From: Macropodus opercularis
Lineage: Eukaryota; Chordata; Actinopteri; Anabantiformes; Osphronemidae
Length of the DNA: 64,000 nucleotides
Reading direction: 5' to 3'
Assembly: GCA_030770545.1 (NCBI GenBank)
Contig: CM061100.1
Span: 3,975,501 to 4,039,500, forward strand
Positions 21,585 through 34,481 of this stretch are shown piece after piece (the first letter of the stretch is position 1; every line of letters begins with the position of its first letter). The notes below the pieces were generated by a model, which was not told the origin of the DNA, did no database searches, and saw only the letters and a list, made by a program, of their open reading frames with translations. The translations under genes were made by a program, and so were the position numbers.

Positions 21585-23877
21585 ATGGTAGGATGCAATG
21601 CTGGCTGGCAGAAATCTCTAAACATCTATTTAACGTTATGCTCATTTGACATGTCCTGCTAATGTTACGTTGTCGGTTAAAAGCCGACACGCTATGGATG
21701 CAGTATTTTCGAGATGAAGCTCGTTGTCTTAGAAGAAAAATGTTTGTTTATGTGGCGTCCATTTGCTGCTGGTAGCATTTAGCCAAGATGATGCCTTTCA
21801 TTCATCCGGGAGATAACTAGTTATAGCAGAAGTGACTACAAATGTTTTATTGTTTCTTTCAAGTGACTGGAGGCTAATTAAGGTGATCCGAGTAATGACT
21901 TGTAAGTAGTTTGGATAGCTTTCATTAGCATGTGCTTGCTTTAAGCTAGCTGAGGATCTTAATTTCATTTCGCCTCCAACTTAAGGTGGAAACTTCCACA
22001 TGTGTTTGTCTTGTCGGTGATGTCTTTAAACACAAATGTCTGAACATATGACTTCCTGTGATTCCATCTACGTTACTGAGACAAGACGGGTAGACTGTTA
22101 AGTGCTGCTGTACGTGTTTTGGGGAATAGCTTCTGAGCTCTGGTCTGTCTCCTCGCAGACGAAGGGAACATCGTCTTTCGGTAAGCGTCGGAACAAGACG
22201 CACACGCTGTGCCGTCGTTGCGGGGCCAAGGCCTACCACCTGCAGAAGTCCACCTGTGGCAAGTGTGGTTACCCTCAGAAGCGCAAGAGAAAGTGTAAGG
22301 AACCTTTTGTGCAGGCGAACTTGCAGCACTATCACTTACCACATTTTGGAAAAGTAAGAATTGTTTTATGTAAAGTAAAAGAACTGGGTGTTTACCTCAT
22401 GCTGCTCTAATGTGGATCAGTGCAGACTGGGCTGAGGGTTGGGAACTTCTGGTCTAACAGTTTACCATGTTTGGGGTTCAGTGTCTTATCCAGGGGCAGT
22501 TGGAGATGTGGCCCGAGAACCCAACTTTGTTAATATTAAACAAAATTTCAAATTCATAATGTCCACACATCAATACAGCGCTGAGTAACAACATTGTCAA
22601 TGTACATTTGTAAATGACCCATTTGTGGTATACAGACAACTGGAGTGCTAAGGCCAAGAGGAGGAACACCACTGGCACTGGCCGCATGAGACACCTTAAG
22701 GTCGTCTACCGCAGATTCAGGTAAGCTCTTTCTTGTATTAGTAATTTTCCAAAGGAAGTGAATGATTTATTTGGTAATGCCAATACTTATGCTCAGTGTT
22801 GGACCTCACCAAACTGTCTACAACAAGTCAGACAAATCCAAACGCAGACATGCTGCTGTGGTGATAAATATTTTCTTTATGGGGATGTTACAAACAGAAT
22901 ATTTGTGGAGAAGTGTTAGCGTCAGTTCCAACACTTGCCAGTGCTGCTTACCGATGATGGTGAAAAAAAAAATGTCTGAACAAATGAATTCAAGTGATTT
23001 CACTCGTTTTTCTGAGGTAAGCTTCATTGTACAGTTGATACTGACGTGAGACAAATTTCAAGCTTGACACCACAACCAGTTTTCAAAAACTATTACTACA
23101 AGATAGGTTATTGTTGCTGTTCAATGAATATTAAATAAAAAATGCAAATTGGACAGTGGGTGAAATGGGTTGAATCCCCAGATGGTGGTTGATGAATTAC
23201 TAACTGCAGACAAATTCACTCCAGAAGTGAAGGTTTGTGCTGTTGCTGTTTTCCTACAGTGCACAGTATAGATAAGTCAGTTGTGGTGGTTGTGCTTGTT
23301 TAAAAAGTTTCAGCCTGACTTAATGATCTTAAATGCACAATACGTTGAAGTCACATTGATCTCCACATTATTTTTATAGGTCTGTCCCAGTCTTTATGCC
23401 TTATTAATAACTTTGACCGCATTATACTTCCCTGTGCACGTTCCAGCATCTTAATTCATCAAACTTTACCATCTTGTAGTGAAATGTCAGCTTTCATAAC
23501 ATCACCAACAAGCCACATCTAGTTTTAATCAGTCTTTTGTGCCAAGATGCCACAGACCACTGACTCAACTGTGTATTCTTCCATCTAAACAAATGAAGTG
23601 GAAGTAAATATTTACAGCTAAGAAATGATCACCTCTGTTGGCTGGGGTCAGTGCAGTCTATCCTCAAAAGGTTTGGTGGCCTCATATTTAAGCGTATTGT
23701 TGAACACATGGTGACGTGACTCTTTCACCAACGTTTACCTGACTCAGATATTGGTAATTGTGATGTCTGCAACTATCTCAAGGTTTTTCCATGTCTTTAT
23801 TTTCCAGGAATGGTTTCCGGGAAGGTACCACCCCCAAACCTAAACGTGCTGCAGTGGCTGCCTCCAGCTCATCCTAA
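21585..23877 (+). CDS. rpl37: RPL37, large ribosomal subunit protein eL37 (four coding exons)
   Basis: Zinc-binding protein of the 60S ribosomal subunit. Exons: 21585-21587 (only the ATG), 22159-22294, 22636-22720, 23808-23877. They total 294 bases, a 97-aa protein, the same length as human. The zinc-ribbon cysteines are seen as LCRRCG and CGKCGYP. The protein begins MTKGTSSFGKRRNKTHTLCR and ends KPKRAAVAASSSS. An intron directly after the ATG codon is characteristic of this gene. The 5' UTR starts in a pyrimidine tract. Introns 1 and 3 each carry a C/D-box snoRNA. A polyadenylation signal lies 19 bases after the stop codon. Confidence 0.98.
22008..22087 (+). ncRNA. C/D-box snoRNA in RPL37 intron 1 (SNORD72-like)
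   Basis: About 80 nt. Ends pair perfectly over 8 bp (GTCTTGTC with GACAAGAC). C box GTGATGT at 22017-22023, D' box CTGA at 22040-22043, C' box TGTGATT at 22057-22063 and D box CTGA at 22076-22079. Candidate guides are ACACAAATGT before D' and CCATCTACGTTA before D. The human RPL37 gene hosts SNORD72, which makes a family link likely but unproven. It lies about 70 bases from the splice acceptor, the usual place for intronic C/D snoRNAs. Confidence 0.8.
22947..23022 (+). ncRNA. C/D-box snoRNA in RPL37 intron 3 (SNORD72-like)
   Basis: About 76 nt. Terminal stem of 7 bp (GCTTACC with GGTAAGC). C box ATGATGG at 22955-22961, D' box CTGA at 22977-22980, C' box GTGATTT at 22994-23000 and D box CTGA at 23012-23015. 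It shares AAATGTCTGAACA.ATGA with the copy in intron 1, so the two are paralogs, but the region before the D box differs (TTTCACTCGTTTTT). Confidence 0.8.
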
Positions 23878-23895
23878 AGGACACATTTTTGGTTA

Positions 23896-23901
23896 AATAA
23901 A
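23896..23901 (+). terminator. Polyadenylation signal of RPL37
   Basis: AATAAA 19 bases after the stop codon, giving the very short 3' UTR typical of ribosomal-protein genes. Confidence 0.85.
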
Positions 23902-25879
23902 TGTGATGTTAAACAGGAGTTCCAGTCTTGTCTCTTGATCTTTAAACTTTATCTGACCAGTGATGGCAAAAGTTCTTGTTGTTGACAGGGTTTTTTTTGT
24001 TTTATACTGGGGTTTTTGTTTATTACAGTATACATTTTGTAAGAATCTTTTAAGGTTAATGTAAAAACTTAATGTGTGTAAGAGGAGTATGAGGTCAGGT
24101 GTTGGATCTGCAAAGCTGTATTGTTTTTGCTGCATAATATTTAAGTTATTGAGCAACAAAAATTTTAAACGGCCAACAAAATGAGCTGGGGGGGGGGAGC
24201 TGACCTCACCAATAAACTCCATGAAACAGTGGTGAAAGAAATAAAAATATGAAGGTTACACCACAGGATATGAAGACCAGGCAAGTTGGAGCCGTCCTGC
24301 TTTAAGCCACAAGTCCTGGAACAAGGTTTTGTGGGGCAGATGAGGCCAAACTTAAGCTATTGAATTATGCAAGAGGGGGAAAGGGTCATGATCCAAAGCA
24401 AACAAGCTTCTTTGTGAAAGTATGATCATGTCTGCTTCCAGAACAGGCTCACATCCTTAAAATGATTGGACTCCTCAGACCAGGATGTATTTTTTGATGT
24501 AAAACATCTTTGTACAGCAAAGCGTATGATTAATTAAATGTAAGATGTAACACAGGAGACAGATAACAAAATGAACTCGGTCAGAACCTGTCACAACAAT
24601 GAGAAAGTAGAGTAATTTAGGGCAGCAGCGGATAATAGACACATAAAGACAAACTGCCGTGGGTTAAATAGCTGTTGTATAAATTTAGAAATAAAACCAT
24701 GAACCAGTGGAATCCTGCAACAATCTCCCAGGTGGTTTACTCATCCACTGCCCTTCCTGCTGGGACGAACTATATGCCTGCAATAAAACAATAAAACATC
24801 TAAGAAATGTATTGTGTGAGTCAAATAGTACTTTAAGTCTGTGATTAAAGATCTTTCTAATCCGAGTGGGCCCTGCAACACGAGTTGCTAAAAAATCTGC
24901 AGCAGCTGGAAGATGGATCCACACTTACTGGCACAGCAGCAGTGTGTGCAACAAAATCAGTCTAAATATTTATCAGAGGATAAACAATATAGAAATCTCT
25001 CTGTGAAGTAAGTTTACATATGAGTGAAAATGCAGAATTTTATGTTTGCAGCTGGAAGCTTTGGAGGAGATCACAGTGAAGAAAAGCAGCAGAATTTGGA
25101 GGCTCATCTGTAAAAAGCGTTTTGTTCTGCAGTGGTGAGGGTTCTAGCTTAAATCACTGCTCAGGTTTAATTTCCCAGCACAACCTCAGATGCCTCAGTG
25201 AAGAAGAGTGTGGACTCTTGTTTGTCAGTAGTTTGTGCCTTCTGGGGTTTTTTAAGCTATTTTCTCCGGTCTCACATTCCTCGTACCTGTTTAGGAAAAC
25301 ACTAGGAACCTTTTATCTGCTGTAGCATCAGCTGGGCTGAGGTCTGACGTCTCACACTGCAGTGGAGGTGTATGGTTTCAATCACAGATAAGCCAACAGC
25401 AGCATTTCCCAATACATACCATGAAAGTGACTGGAAAGCTGAATTCCCACCACCTTCATCACAGTTTACTCACAGCTTAGTTATTGTGGCCACTGTGGAT
25501 AAGATTACTATGTGTGTTCATTTAATACAAACATAGTAGTGTTTATATATATCACTAAGTATATAATTTAAGTTTACTGAATGAAGTAATGTAGAAGATG
25601 AAAATGTACAGAAAAATAAAAAATGAAGATAAATAAAATGAGAAATACGAATGCTGAGTTTTATTCACCAACAGGGGGCGGTAGAGAGTTCCTCCCCTCT
25701 CGTAAGTGTTCTTCTCATTTCTTTCACAGTCTGTGCAGGTGATCGCAGTGAGACGAGGCTGCTGGTCCTGCTGCTCTGTTTCTGTCTGTCAGCTGCTTCT
25801 CCCGTAAAGTCCGGATTATTGCGCTTTGCTTCAGTGTTTATTAGTTGGAATGAAAATCTCTTGAACCGAAGCTGCTGTA
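23902..25879. other. Intergenic DNA between RPL37 and PTGS1
   Basis: No gene found. It contains a run of G near 24187-24197. The last 200-300 bases should hold the PTGS1 promoter and 5' UTR. Confidence 0.5.
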
Positions 25880-28800
25880 ATGAGATGTAAGTGTGGCAGC
25901 TTTGTTTTGTGTGTGTGGCTGCTTGTGTTTTGTCTTCTAACAACTGACCTGTGAACTTTTGCTGAAGCGTCTGTTCTAGGATCAGTGTGCGCGCTTCTCC
26001 TGCTGTTGCGGGAGCCTGTGTGTTGGGGAGATGAGCTGACTTCTGACGCAGGTAGGAGAGATAGATAGATGTATTTGGGGTTAATATAATTTAGTCTGCA
26101 GACGTGCCTGTGTTTCTTCTCACGAAAATGTTGGTGGTTGGCAGCCACAGGGGTAATAGACATTCCTCAAACTCAGCAGCCTTTGTCCTGGTGTAAAAAC
26201 TTCATCCCAAGGGTTCAGCGTGTGTTAGAGTAAATACATAGCTAGTACTTGACTAGTTTCCTGCTGTAAATCCCCCTTTCCACCCCATCAGACCTCTTAG
26301 CAGACCTGTGGAGACATGCACAGTCTCCATATGGACACGACCCACCCGTCTCTCATTCCTTATATAAACAATACAACATCCAGCCCTCAGGCTGATGTTA
26401 CCTCAGACCACCACGTACTTATGTTTCATCACGTGCTGGTTGAGGTTTTCATCTGATTTCTGCCTTTACATGCCGGCAACATTGTTTTCAATTTAAATGC
26501 TGTGATGCACTTGTTGTCAAGACTCATTTCAGGACTTTCATATACATGTAGTCATGGAAGAAACATTCCATTAGGTTTGTTCAGTGACAGTGGTTCTGTG
26601 GCAATGTATGATAAAGGTCCCTTTCCCTGAGCTTGTGCTGCCATGTGAGAGTGCTTTCGTCCGGTCCTGCTGGGACTCAGACGCACGGGGGCTGTGTGGA
26701 CAGGCCGAGGCATGTTTTTACACGTGCTCCAAGTGTGCTACACCCTGAAATGTGCACAAATCTTGGGCAAATGGAGAAGAATGTTCGATAGAGACATTTT
26801 ATCTGCATGATTTACTGGAGTTCCTCTTTCTAACACTATCCACTACAACTCAGGGCAGAAGCAACACATAGAGGAAATTGTAGTTATACAACTTAAACCT
26901 TGAGTTCTTGACCTTCTTTAATTAACCCAGACTCTTATCAGCTTTAAATACAAATCAGAACATTCTCTCACTGGACCCCCTGCTGCTTCCATGGTGAAGG
27001 CTTCTACCCGTGGGCGAGGACCTTAAGTAAATTCTGTGTCCGTGTGGATGTGGGAGCTTCGTTGTTGCTTTAAGAGTTTTCAGTACCTCAGCATTGTCTT
27101 GTTGCAGCTTGTTCACATCTGCCAGACTACTGTCTCCCTGCAGCTTTGTGTGCACGAACAAAAACCTTTTATGTACCTGGGGTGATTGTTGAGTTTTTCC
27201 CACACAGATAACCACAGCTCTTCTAATTTTCTTTATCAAACTTTATCTAAAGGCTAAAAGGTAACAAAATAAACCATTTTGACATTATTGATTTAAAAGA
27301 AAAATTAGGGATAGAATTATGTGCCAATAAACCTATAAAATGATTCCCCAATAACTAGCTTTATTATAATTATTATTATCAGTTCCACCAAGACTAAGTT
27401 ATATTATATCATAGACTACGGGAAAATGTAATTCAACAAACTTAAAATAAAGTTTTGAATAATAAGCGAATAACAAATCAAGTGTTTTCTAATTTAAATC
27501 AAGCAATTATTTTAAGGCAGGAGAAATAGCTGAACTACGGAGGAAGTTATACTGTAACAGAGCCAATGCTCTGATCTCTCTTTCAGTGTCTTAATGCCAG
27601 AGCTTCAGATGTGATATGTCTGTCTCAGTTTATCTAAAGATTTATGACGTTGGTTTGTTTTTCCCAGTGAACCCCTGCTGTTACCTGCCCTGTCAGCACT
27701 GCGGTGTGTGTGTGAGGTACGATGAGGACAAGTATGAGTGTGACTGCACTCGTACAGGTTACTACGGGGAAAATTGCACAACTCGTGAGTCCAGTCATGC
27801 AGTTCTCATATCCTCTTGTATTATTAGTACACGTCTGAGGAATTTGGACTATTCTGTTTGGTTTTTTTGTCCATAATATATAAGGGGTCAGAAGGCTGAT
27901 ATATTAAAGTCTATTCCATTTTGTTTTCATTGAAACAGGAAACAGTGTAGCACCGTCTGGCAGAAGTTAGAACTTCTTGCCTGGGACCAAATATTTGGAA
28001 AACAGGAGCAACATCCTGACGGAGAGCAGCTGGATCTCTGCTGCTCTCTTTACCAAGGCACATGTTCAGTTTGCTGGTCTGTTTCTCTGTTAACGTGGGT
28101 CGCTCACACCCTGTAGTCCTTAATGAGATGTGTGTTTGGCTGATAGTTATGCAGTTGTGTCATTCTCACAGACGCAAGAAGAATCAACTGCATGGAAAAA
28201 AAAGAAATTAGAGTGGGAGTAGAAGGAAAGACACAGTTATTTGGTACCAGAGCAATTAGGGCCAGGGTGTAGTCAGGAGTTAAGAAATACTGAGGTCATA
28301 AACCGTTCCCACAACGTAAAAAAGTTGTTTTTTTATGGTAGTCACACAGAATACCAGGAAGTGCCCTAATGCAGCCTGCTTCCACTTCACTGAACACTGT
28401 AATCATTCAGGGATCTAAGCTTGCAGCTACACTTCCCTGTGATATAATAATGTTATGTAAATCCCAGTTCCCAGCTGGACTCCACCTTCCTGTAACACCA
28501 GGCTTGATTTTTTTCATCTGTCCACCTCAGCGGAGCTTTGGACCAGAGTGCGTCTGTTCCTGAAGCCCAGCCCAGATGTGGTTCATTATATTCTCACCCA
28601 TTTCCGATTGCTGTGGGACATCGTCAATCACACCTTCCTCAGAGAGTTTCTCATGCGTCTGGTTCTAACAGGTCTGGAGTCAGAAGTTAACTCAAAGAAA
28701 TTAGTTTTGACTGTCACACATTCAATATGTCGGTAACCTTTCTTAATACAAACAGTCAGGTCCAACCTGATACCCAGCCCTCCAACCTACAACTCCAATT

Positions 28801-31800
28801 ATGGCTACCTCAGCTGGGAATCCTACTTTAATCTCAGCTACTACACTCGGATTCTGCCTCCAGTACCGAAGGACTGTCCTTCACCTCTAGGGGTCAAAGG
28901 TTAGCCATGGCTTTTTAATAGGTTTAATTTTTGCTCCATGTTATGCAGATTCTTGCAGCTCTGACATCTTTCGCTGTTTTGGTTTTACAACTTGTGGCTT
29001 TACTTTCAATTAACTCTTGCTGCTCTGTCCTGTCAAGCATTTCCCCCCCAGAAATCCAAATTGTATCTGGTGGGGTTGTCAAACTTACTTTACTAAAGGC
29101 AGGAAGTTAATCTATCAAACATAAAACTTGATCAACTTGCTGGAAGTCTCGAGTAAAGTGCAGTTTTGTTCTTTATTGCTTTATTATATGCTTATTTCAT
29201 TTTATTTTTGCTTTAGTTGCAGCAGAATTTCTTTTTGTCTTTGTGCAGCAAGAGTAAGATAAGTTCTTTAGGATTCTCTGTAGTATGAGAAGCACATGTG
29301 TGACAGCATCAATGTTACCTTTCCCACTGTGCCACATATAGGGATTAGTGACCACTAACAGCTCAGGAGCACAGTGTGATGTGTTAACTCTGTCACTGTA
29401 CTATGTGATTTATGTGTCGGGCTCTTTGCTCTTGTGACGCTGGGGTGTTTCTCGTCAGGCAAGGCTGGGCTTCCTGATCCTGAACTGCTGGTTGACCGAC
29501 TACTGAAGAGAAGGAAGTTCAGACCTGACCCACAGGGCAGCAACCTCATGTTTGGCTTCTTTGCTCAACACTTTACCCACCAGTTCTTTAAAACCTTTAA
29601 TCGCATGGGCCTTGGTTATACTAAGGCTCTAGCACATGGGGTTAGTCCACTTAATAAAAAGAATATAAAATTTTGCTTTTGTGTGTATCTTGCTGATCTA
29701 TCTGGCAAAAAAATCTTTTGGTGCTATTTTGTTTCATCTTCTATCGCCTCCAGGTGGATGCAGGACATATTTATGGCGACAACCTGGAACGTCAGCTGGA
29801 TCTCAGGCTCAACAAAGACGGGAAACTGAAGTATCAGGTGAGAAGACTGGCTCTAGCTTTAATGTGTCAGCATAGGTTGTAATTTCCATTCCAAGCTTAC
29901 TGGAAAACAAGCATGTCAGCCAATTCTGACACCTCGTAACTTGCTGCTGTTGAGATGTTTCTATGTGTTAATGATTTATTCTGAGCAGCGTTTGCCCAGT
30001 ATAGATTAAAACGCGATGAATGTGCCTTTGAAAATGACGTGTTACAGCAGGACTGTGAAGCATAGTGGAAAGTGTGGCAGAAGGCTGTTAGCTGTGAGTT
30101 AGAGTTAGCTGTGAGCTGTACTGTCTGTCATCACTAACTATTGTTTGTGCCCTTCAGTTAATTGATGGGCAGATGTACCCGCCCTCTGTTGCTGATGCCC
30201 CTGTTAAGATGAGCTACCCTCCTGGCGTCCCTCCTGAGCAGCAGATGGCGATTGGTCAGGAGGTCTACGGCCTTCTTCCTGGCTTGGGAATGTACGCCAC
30301 GCTGTGGCTGAGAGAGCACAACCGCGTCTGTGACATTCTCAAGGCAGCGCATCCCACCTGGGATGATGAACAACTTTTTCAGACAACGCGTCTCATCATT
30401 ATTGGTGAGCTTGAGGAACGGTTCAACATTTTGACTTTCATGTTTTAATAAAGTCGCTGCTGGTGAGCTCAGTTTAGGACAAAGACTGAAAACAGTATAC
30501 GGGTAAAATAACAAACCAATTGATATAATTGGTTTATTATGTCAAAATGTCTTTAAGTGGTTTTACAAGAGCTTTTTGTGTGAAACTAGTTCCTGGTTGC
30601 TTCTGGCATGTGAGAACAAAACTGGCACATCACATTAATTTGAAACCACAAATTGGTCCTTTCACACTTTGTTTTTTACACAGATTAGACAAGCTACAGC
30701 TCGTTCATGGGTGAGCTCACAATGTGTTGCTGCATAGATTTAGTTACCTTTAGAACCAGACGTGCTGTTCTACTTCTTTCAGCTTTTGTGATGCTGCAGC
30801 TGCAGCTTCATAGTTACCTGTCAATAGTACTGACCTTCTTAGCAACAAACTTAAAAGGTCTTTACTCAAATTGGCAAAGCATTTGTTATGCTCAGTGTCA
30901 GGTTTGTTTCTTTCATTCTAATCTGTCTTTCTCTGCCTCTGCACTTTCCCTCAGGTGAGACAATAAAAATTGTGATTGAGGAATATGTGCAGCACCTTAG
31001 TGGTTACCTGCTGCGGCTGAAATTTGACCCCCCTCTGCTGTTCAACACCCACTTCCAGTATGGGAACCGTATCTCCCTGGAGTTCAGCCAGCTCTACCAC
31101 TGGCACCCTTTGATGCCAGACAGCTTCTTTATCGATGGAGACCAGCTTTCGTATGAGCAGTTCCTCTTCAACACGTCTGTTCTCACACACTATGGCGTTG
31201 AAAAGCTGGTGGATGCCTTCTCTCGGCAACCTGCTGGCCAGGTAAACACCACAGAAATTTCCTATAAGCAACAAGTAACTCTTTAACTCACAGGATGCGA
31301 GGATAAGTGGTTAAGAGCTTTTTTGGCGTTCACTTACTCTTTGTGTTTATTTTTTGTCTTGCTGTGTGTTCAGCAAGTTTACAAGTTTAGTTTAGTGATT
31401 GACAGAGGTTGATAGCAATGATTATCTAATGCTTTAGCTAATTTAGCTAATCTATTAGCTAAACTAACCTTAAACTAAACACATTTTAACAAGCAGGAGG
31501 ACAGAATTAACATTTTAAATAAAACATCATATTATGTGACATAATCAGTCACAGTTAGTCAGTAATTCTCAAATATTTGTCCTACAGATTGGAGGAGGGC
31601 ACAACATCAATGCTGTGGTGACCAAAGTCGCTGTGGGGGCAATAAAAGAATCGCGTGAACTTCGCATGCAACCATTCAACGAGTACAGGAAGCGATTCAA
31701 CCTTAAACCTTACACATCATTTAGAGAATTCAATGGTAAGAAAGACTAAGTGTGTGTGTGTGTGGGGGGGGGACCACACAGAATGAAACGCAGCCTTCAA

Positions 31801-32375
31801 AGTATGTGATTTATGATATTCACAAGTCCATGAGAGCAGCTCTGCCTACATTCTTGGCATAAGTGGCATCTGTTCCATGTACGGGCACTTCTGCTTCTGC
31901 TATCCTCCAAAGGGTAGCAGTAAAAAGCATTTTGTGTTGATTTCTTTGATGATTTGAGGATTTCTGTTTATTGTGTGTGTTCTCTTTAGCAGTGAAATTC
32001 TCACTCTTTGCAGACAACGAGGAGATAGCCAGCGCACTCGAGGAGCTCTACGGTGACATCAACTCTCTTGAATTTTATCCCGGGTTGCTGTTGGAAAAAA
32101 CGCGCCCAGGGGCCATATTTGGAGAGAGCATGGTGGAGATGGGCGCCCCCTTCTCCCTTAAAGGCCTAATGGGGAACCCTATATGTTCTCCAGATTACTG
32201 GAAGCCCAGCACATTTGGTGGCAAAGTTGGCTTTGACATAGTAAACACTGCCACGTTGAAGAAGCTGGTCTGTTTAAACAGCAGAACCTGTCCTTACGTG
32301 GCGTTCAGGGTGCCAACAGGGGAGCAGGCACGGAGCGGGAAAGATGACAGTAAAGTACAGACTGACGAGCTATGA
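25880..32375 (+). CDS. ptgs1: PTGS1, prostaglandin G/H synthase 1 (COX-1), 11 coding exons
   Basis: Lumenal ER/nuclear-envelope heme enzyme converting arachidonate to PGG2 and PGH2. Exons: 25880-25886, 25986-26051, 27668-27784, 28531-28671, 28756-28899, 29459-29640, 29754-29837, 30158-30404, 30955-31241, 31588-31735, 32014-32375. All phases close: 1785 bases, 594 aa (human COX-1 599). The first two exons give a signal peptide (MRLCALLLLLREPVCW); these are the least certain. An EGF-like domain (NPCCYLPCQHCGVC...CDCTRTGYYGENC) is followed by the membrane-binding helices and the peroxidase domain. Catalytic features: QHFTHQFF (distal His), YHWHP (Tyr385 and proximal His388), GAPFSLKG (Ser530) and Arg120 across the exon 4/5 junction. 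The C-terminus TDEL is an ER-retention signal. It lacks the C-terminal insert of COX-2. Human numbering is used. The exon 4 donor (GTCTGG) is weak. Confidence 0.93.
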
Positions 32376-32599
32376 CACTCAAAAGGTTATGGTGTGAAAT
32401 CTCAGCATGATTTTAAAGTTGGCTGCTGCTAGAAAATGAAAGTGTTGAAGACTGGAGATCATACAGTAATATTTGTTGGAACAGCACTGGAGAGTCACTC
32501 AGGACTCAGAAGCTCCCCTTTCCCTTAATTTGGGTCTCAGAGTCAGAGCTGGACAAAAGGGTTTTTTGTTGAATGGTGCGGGCCTAAAAACTGAAATGC

Positions 32600-32605
32600 A
32601 ATAAA
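32600..32605 (+). terminator. Possible polyadenylation signal of PTGS1
   Basis: AATAAA about 225 bases after the stop. The short 3' UTR without many ATTTA elements fits COX-1 rather than the tightly regulated COX-2. Confidence 0.6.
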
Positions 32606-33480
32606 ATGTGTGTTCACCTTGCCCATTACCATTTATGGGTTGTTTGTAAAAACATCCAACATCCTTAAACCTTGGATAAAGAGCGGATCATTGTCCATTC
32701 GGGCATTAAAGTCTTTTCCTTGACCACGCATTGCTCTGTAGCTCTCATGTGTTTTCCATTCTCTTCCCTCTGCTTCTCATCATCCCATTGTTTTCTTTGG
32801 CTTGAGGTACTGATGGCAACAGTACAGACTCCAAAAGCAGCAGGCACGTATGGTTACCTCGCAGCTTAAACATTTATGTATAAGTAAATATACTGTGGGA
32901 TTATTTTTGGCAGGGACCAGCCAAAAGTCTCATGTGAATCCACAGAAACGTTTCATTTTTGTAGTTTTAGAAGAATTCTGTAGAGATTTATCATAAGAGA
33001 TACAATAGAAATATAAGAGAGAATACAAAGGACATATTTAGTGGCCACAGTAGCGTCACATTGCCCTCTAGCGGTTAAGGTTTCAACTGCATGCTACTAT
33101 TACTGCAGACCTGAGTTCTTTCAACCAATTCAACTTTTCTTTTTATACATTTGTATCTATTAAAAACATCTCATGATTATTTTGCGTAATTAAGGAAAAG
33201 TGTAAGTGACAAGTGATAATTGTATGTGTGTTATTTTGATTAATTACTACACTCCCAAAATTGAACAATTTAATTAAACAATGTGGAAAAAGCTCGCAGC
33301 GTAGTTCATATGACTAGAGATTTGTATTTATCATGTAACACGTCACTGGGATGAACCATGTTGTCGTGTTGCGTTTAAAGCCTCTTGGTTAAGGTCTCTT
33401 CGGTTTAATCGCGGAATACTTTGAATTGATGTGTAAGGTGTGGACGAGTTGATCACAGATTCCCTGTGCTCCGTGAAGGC
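32606..33480. other. Intergenic DNA between PTGS1 and PDCL
   Basis: I see no coding region. The right-hand end leads into the PDCL promoter. Confidence 0.5.
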
Positions 33481-33589
33481 AACATACTCCGGTAGAGGAC
33501 GGAGGCTAACGCTAAAAAGCTAAAAGCAGATTAGCCAAAGTAATCAGTCGGTTACGTTTAAGCTGGAAACAGTCTTTTAAAAATTCAAG
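33481..33589 (+). other. Probable 5' UTR exon of PDCL
   Basis: A non-coding first exon is inferred from a good donor (TTCAAG|GTAAGA after base 33589), moderately GC-rich sequence ahead of it, and a clear acceptor (CCTCCAG at 34463-34469) 12 bases before the PDCL start codon. The start of transcription is not determined. Confidence 0.5.
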
Positions 33590-34481
33590 GTAAGATCGAA
33601 AAGCAAATATTCAGCATTCATTGATTGCTCGTATGCGGTTATAGCTGTTTATGTCGAGTTAACTGTAACATTCACTTGGTTAGTGTTTAGCTGATGTTTA
33701 CTGTTTCGTGCAGGGAGTGATTAGGAGTTAGCTCCCGTGGCTAACTTAGCTAGCATCCCGTATTCTCGGCCGTGGCCTAGTTAATAAACCAGCTCATTGG
33801 ATTGTCTCTATCCACCTTAGAGTAGCGCTTAAGGAAATAACAGCGGTGCTTATTGACAGCCCTGCTAACGACAACTAGCTCCTTTAGCTGTAGCTATTAC
33901 TTTCATACCAATCAAGGTGTTGGCCTTAGGGCCTGGCTCCTGTCTTGGATCAGTGAAAACATATTTTATTGTCACCAAATGTAAACTAGTTCAGCATTTT
34001 GTGGCCTGGCCAACTGTCAAAGGCCGTCAGTCCACACAGACGGGCTTAAAGTGATTTATCCAGGTCAATGCATCATTAAAAGCAGCTCCGGGTTTTATGC
34101 TTTAGTTTAAGCCATGTGTAACGTAGATGTCCTGTTTTTATAATGAGCCCTTTCTGTCTGAGTTATAACAGCTTGGACGGGTCTCAGTCAGGATTATTGT
34201 GGTTCAGTGTGATGTGGCATTTGTCTGACTATTAAGTGATAATAGCCTGTTTGTATAAAAAGGTTTAATCTACTAGGTGACATCAAAATTGTAGTTCTGC
34301 CACCTGCTAGGCTCAGATTTAGGGCTGCAACTGTCATTTCATGTATAGTTTATTATATAAGTTGTTATTAAACGCATATCTTAAATAGAGATATCCAGGT
34401 CTGGACAAAGTTGAATTGTAGGGTTGCATCAATGACCTGTCTAACGCCTTGATAACTGCTTTCCTCCAGTGAGCAGCTGTC

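Noticed and set aside
23761..23800. A third snoRNA at GTGATGTCTGCAACTATCTC in RPL37 intron 3
   Set aside because: There is a C-box-like sequence but no D box or closing stem before the exon.
25743..25814. Hydrophobic stretch RLLVLLLCFCLSAASP as the PTGS1 signal peptide
   Set aside because: Its possible donor leaves phase 0, which does not fit the phase-1 acceptor at 27668. The exon pair 25880-25886 and 25986-26051 fits in phase and length.
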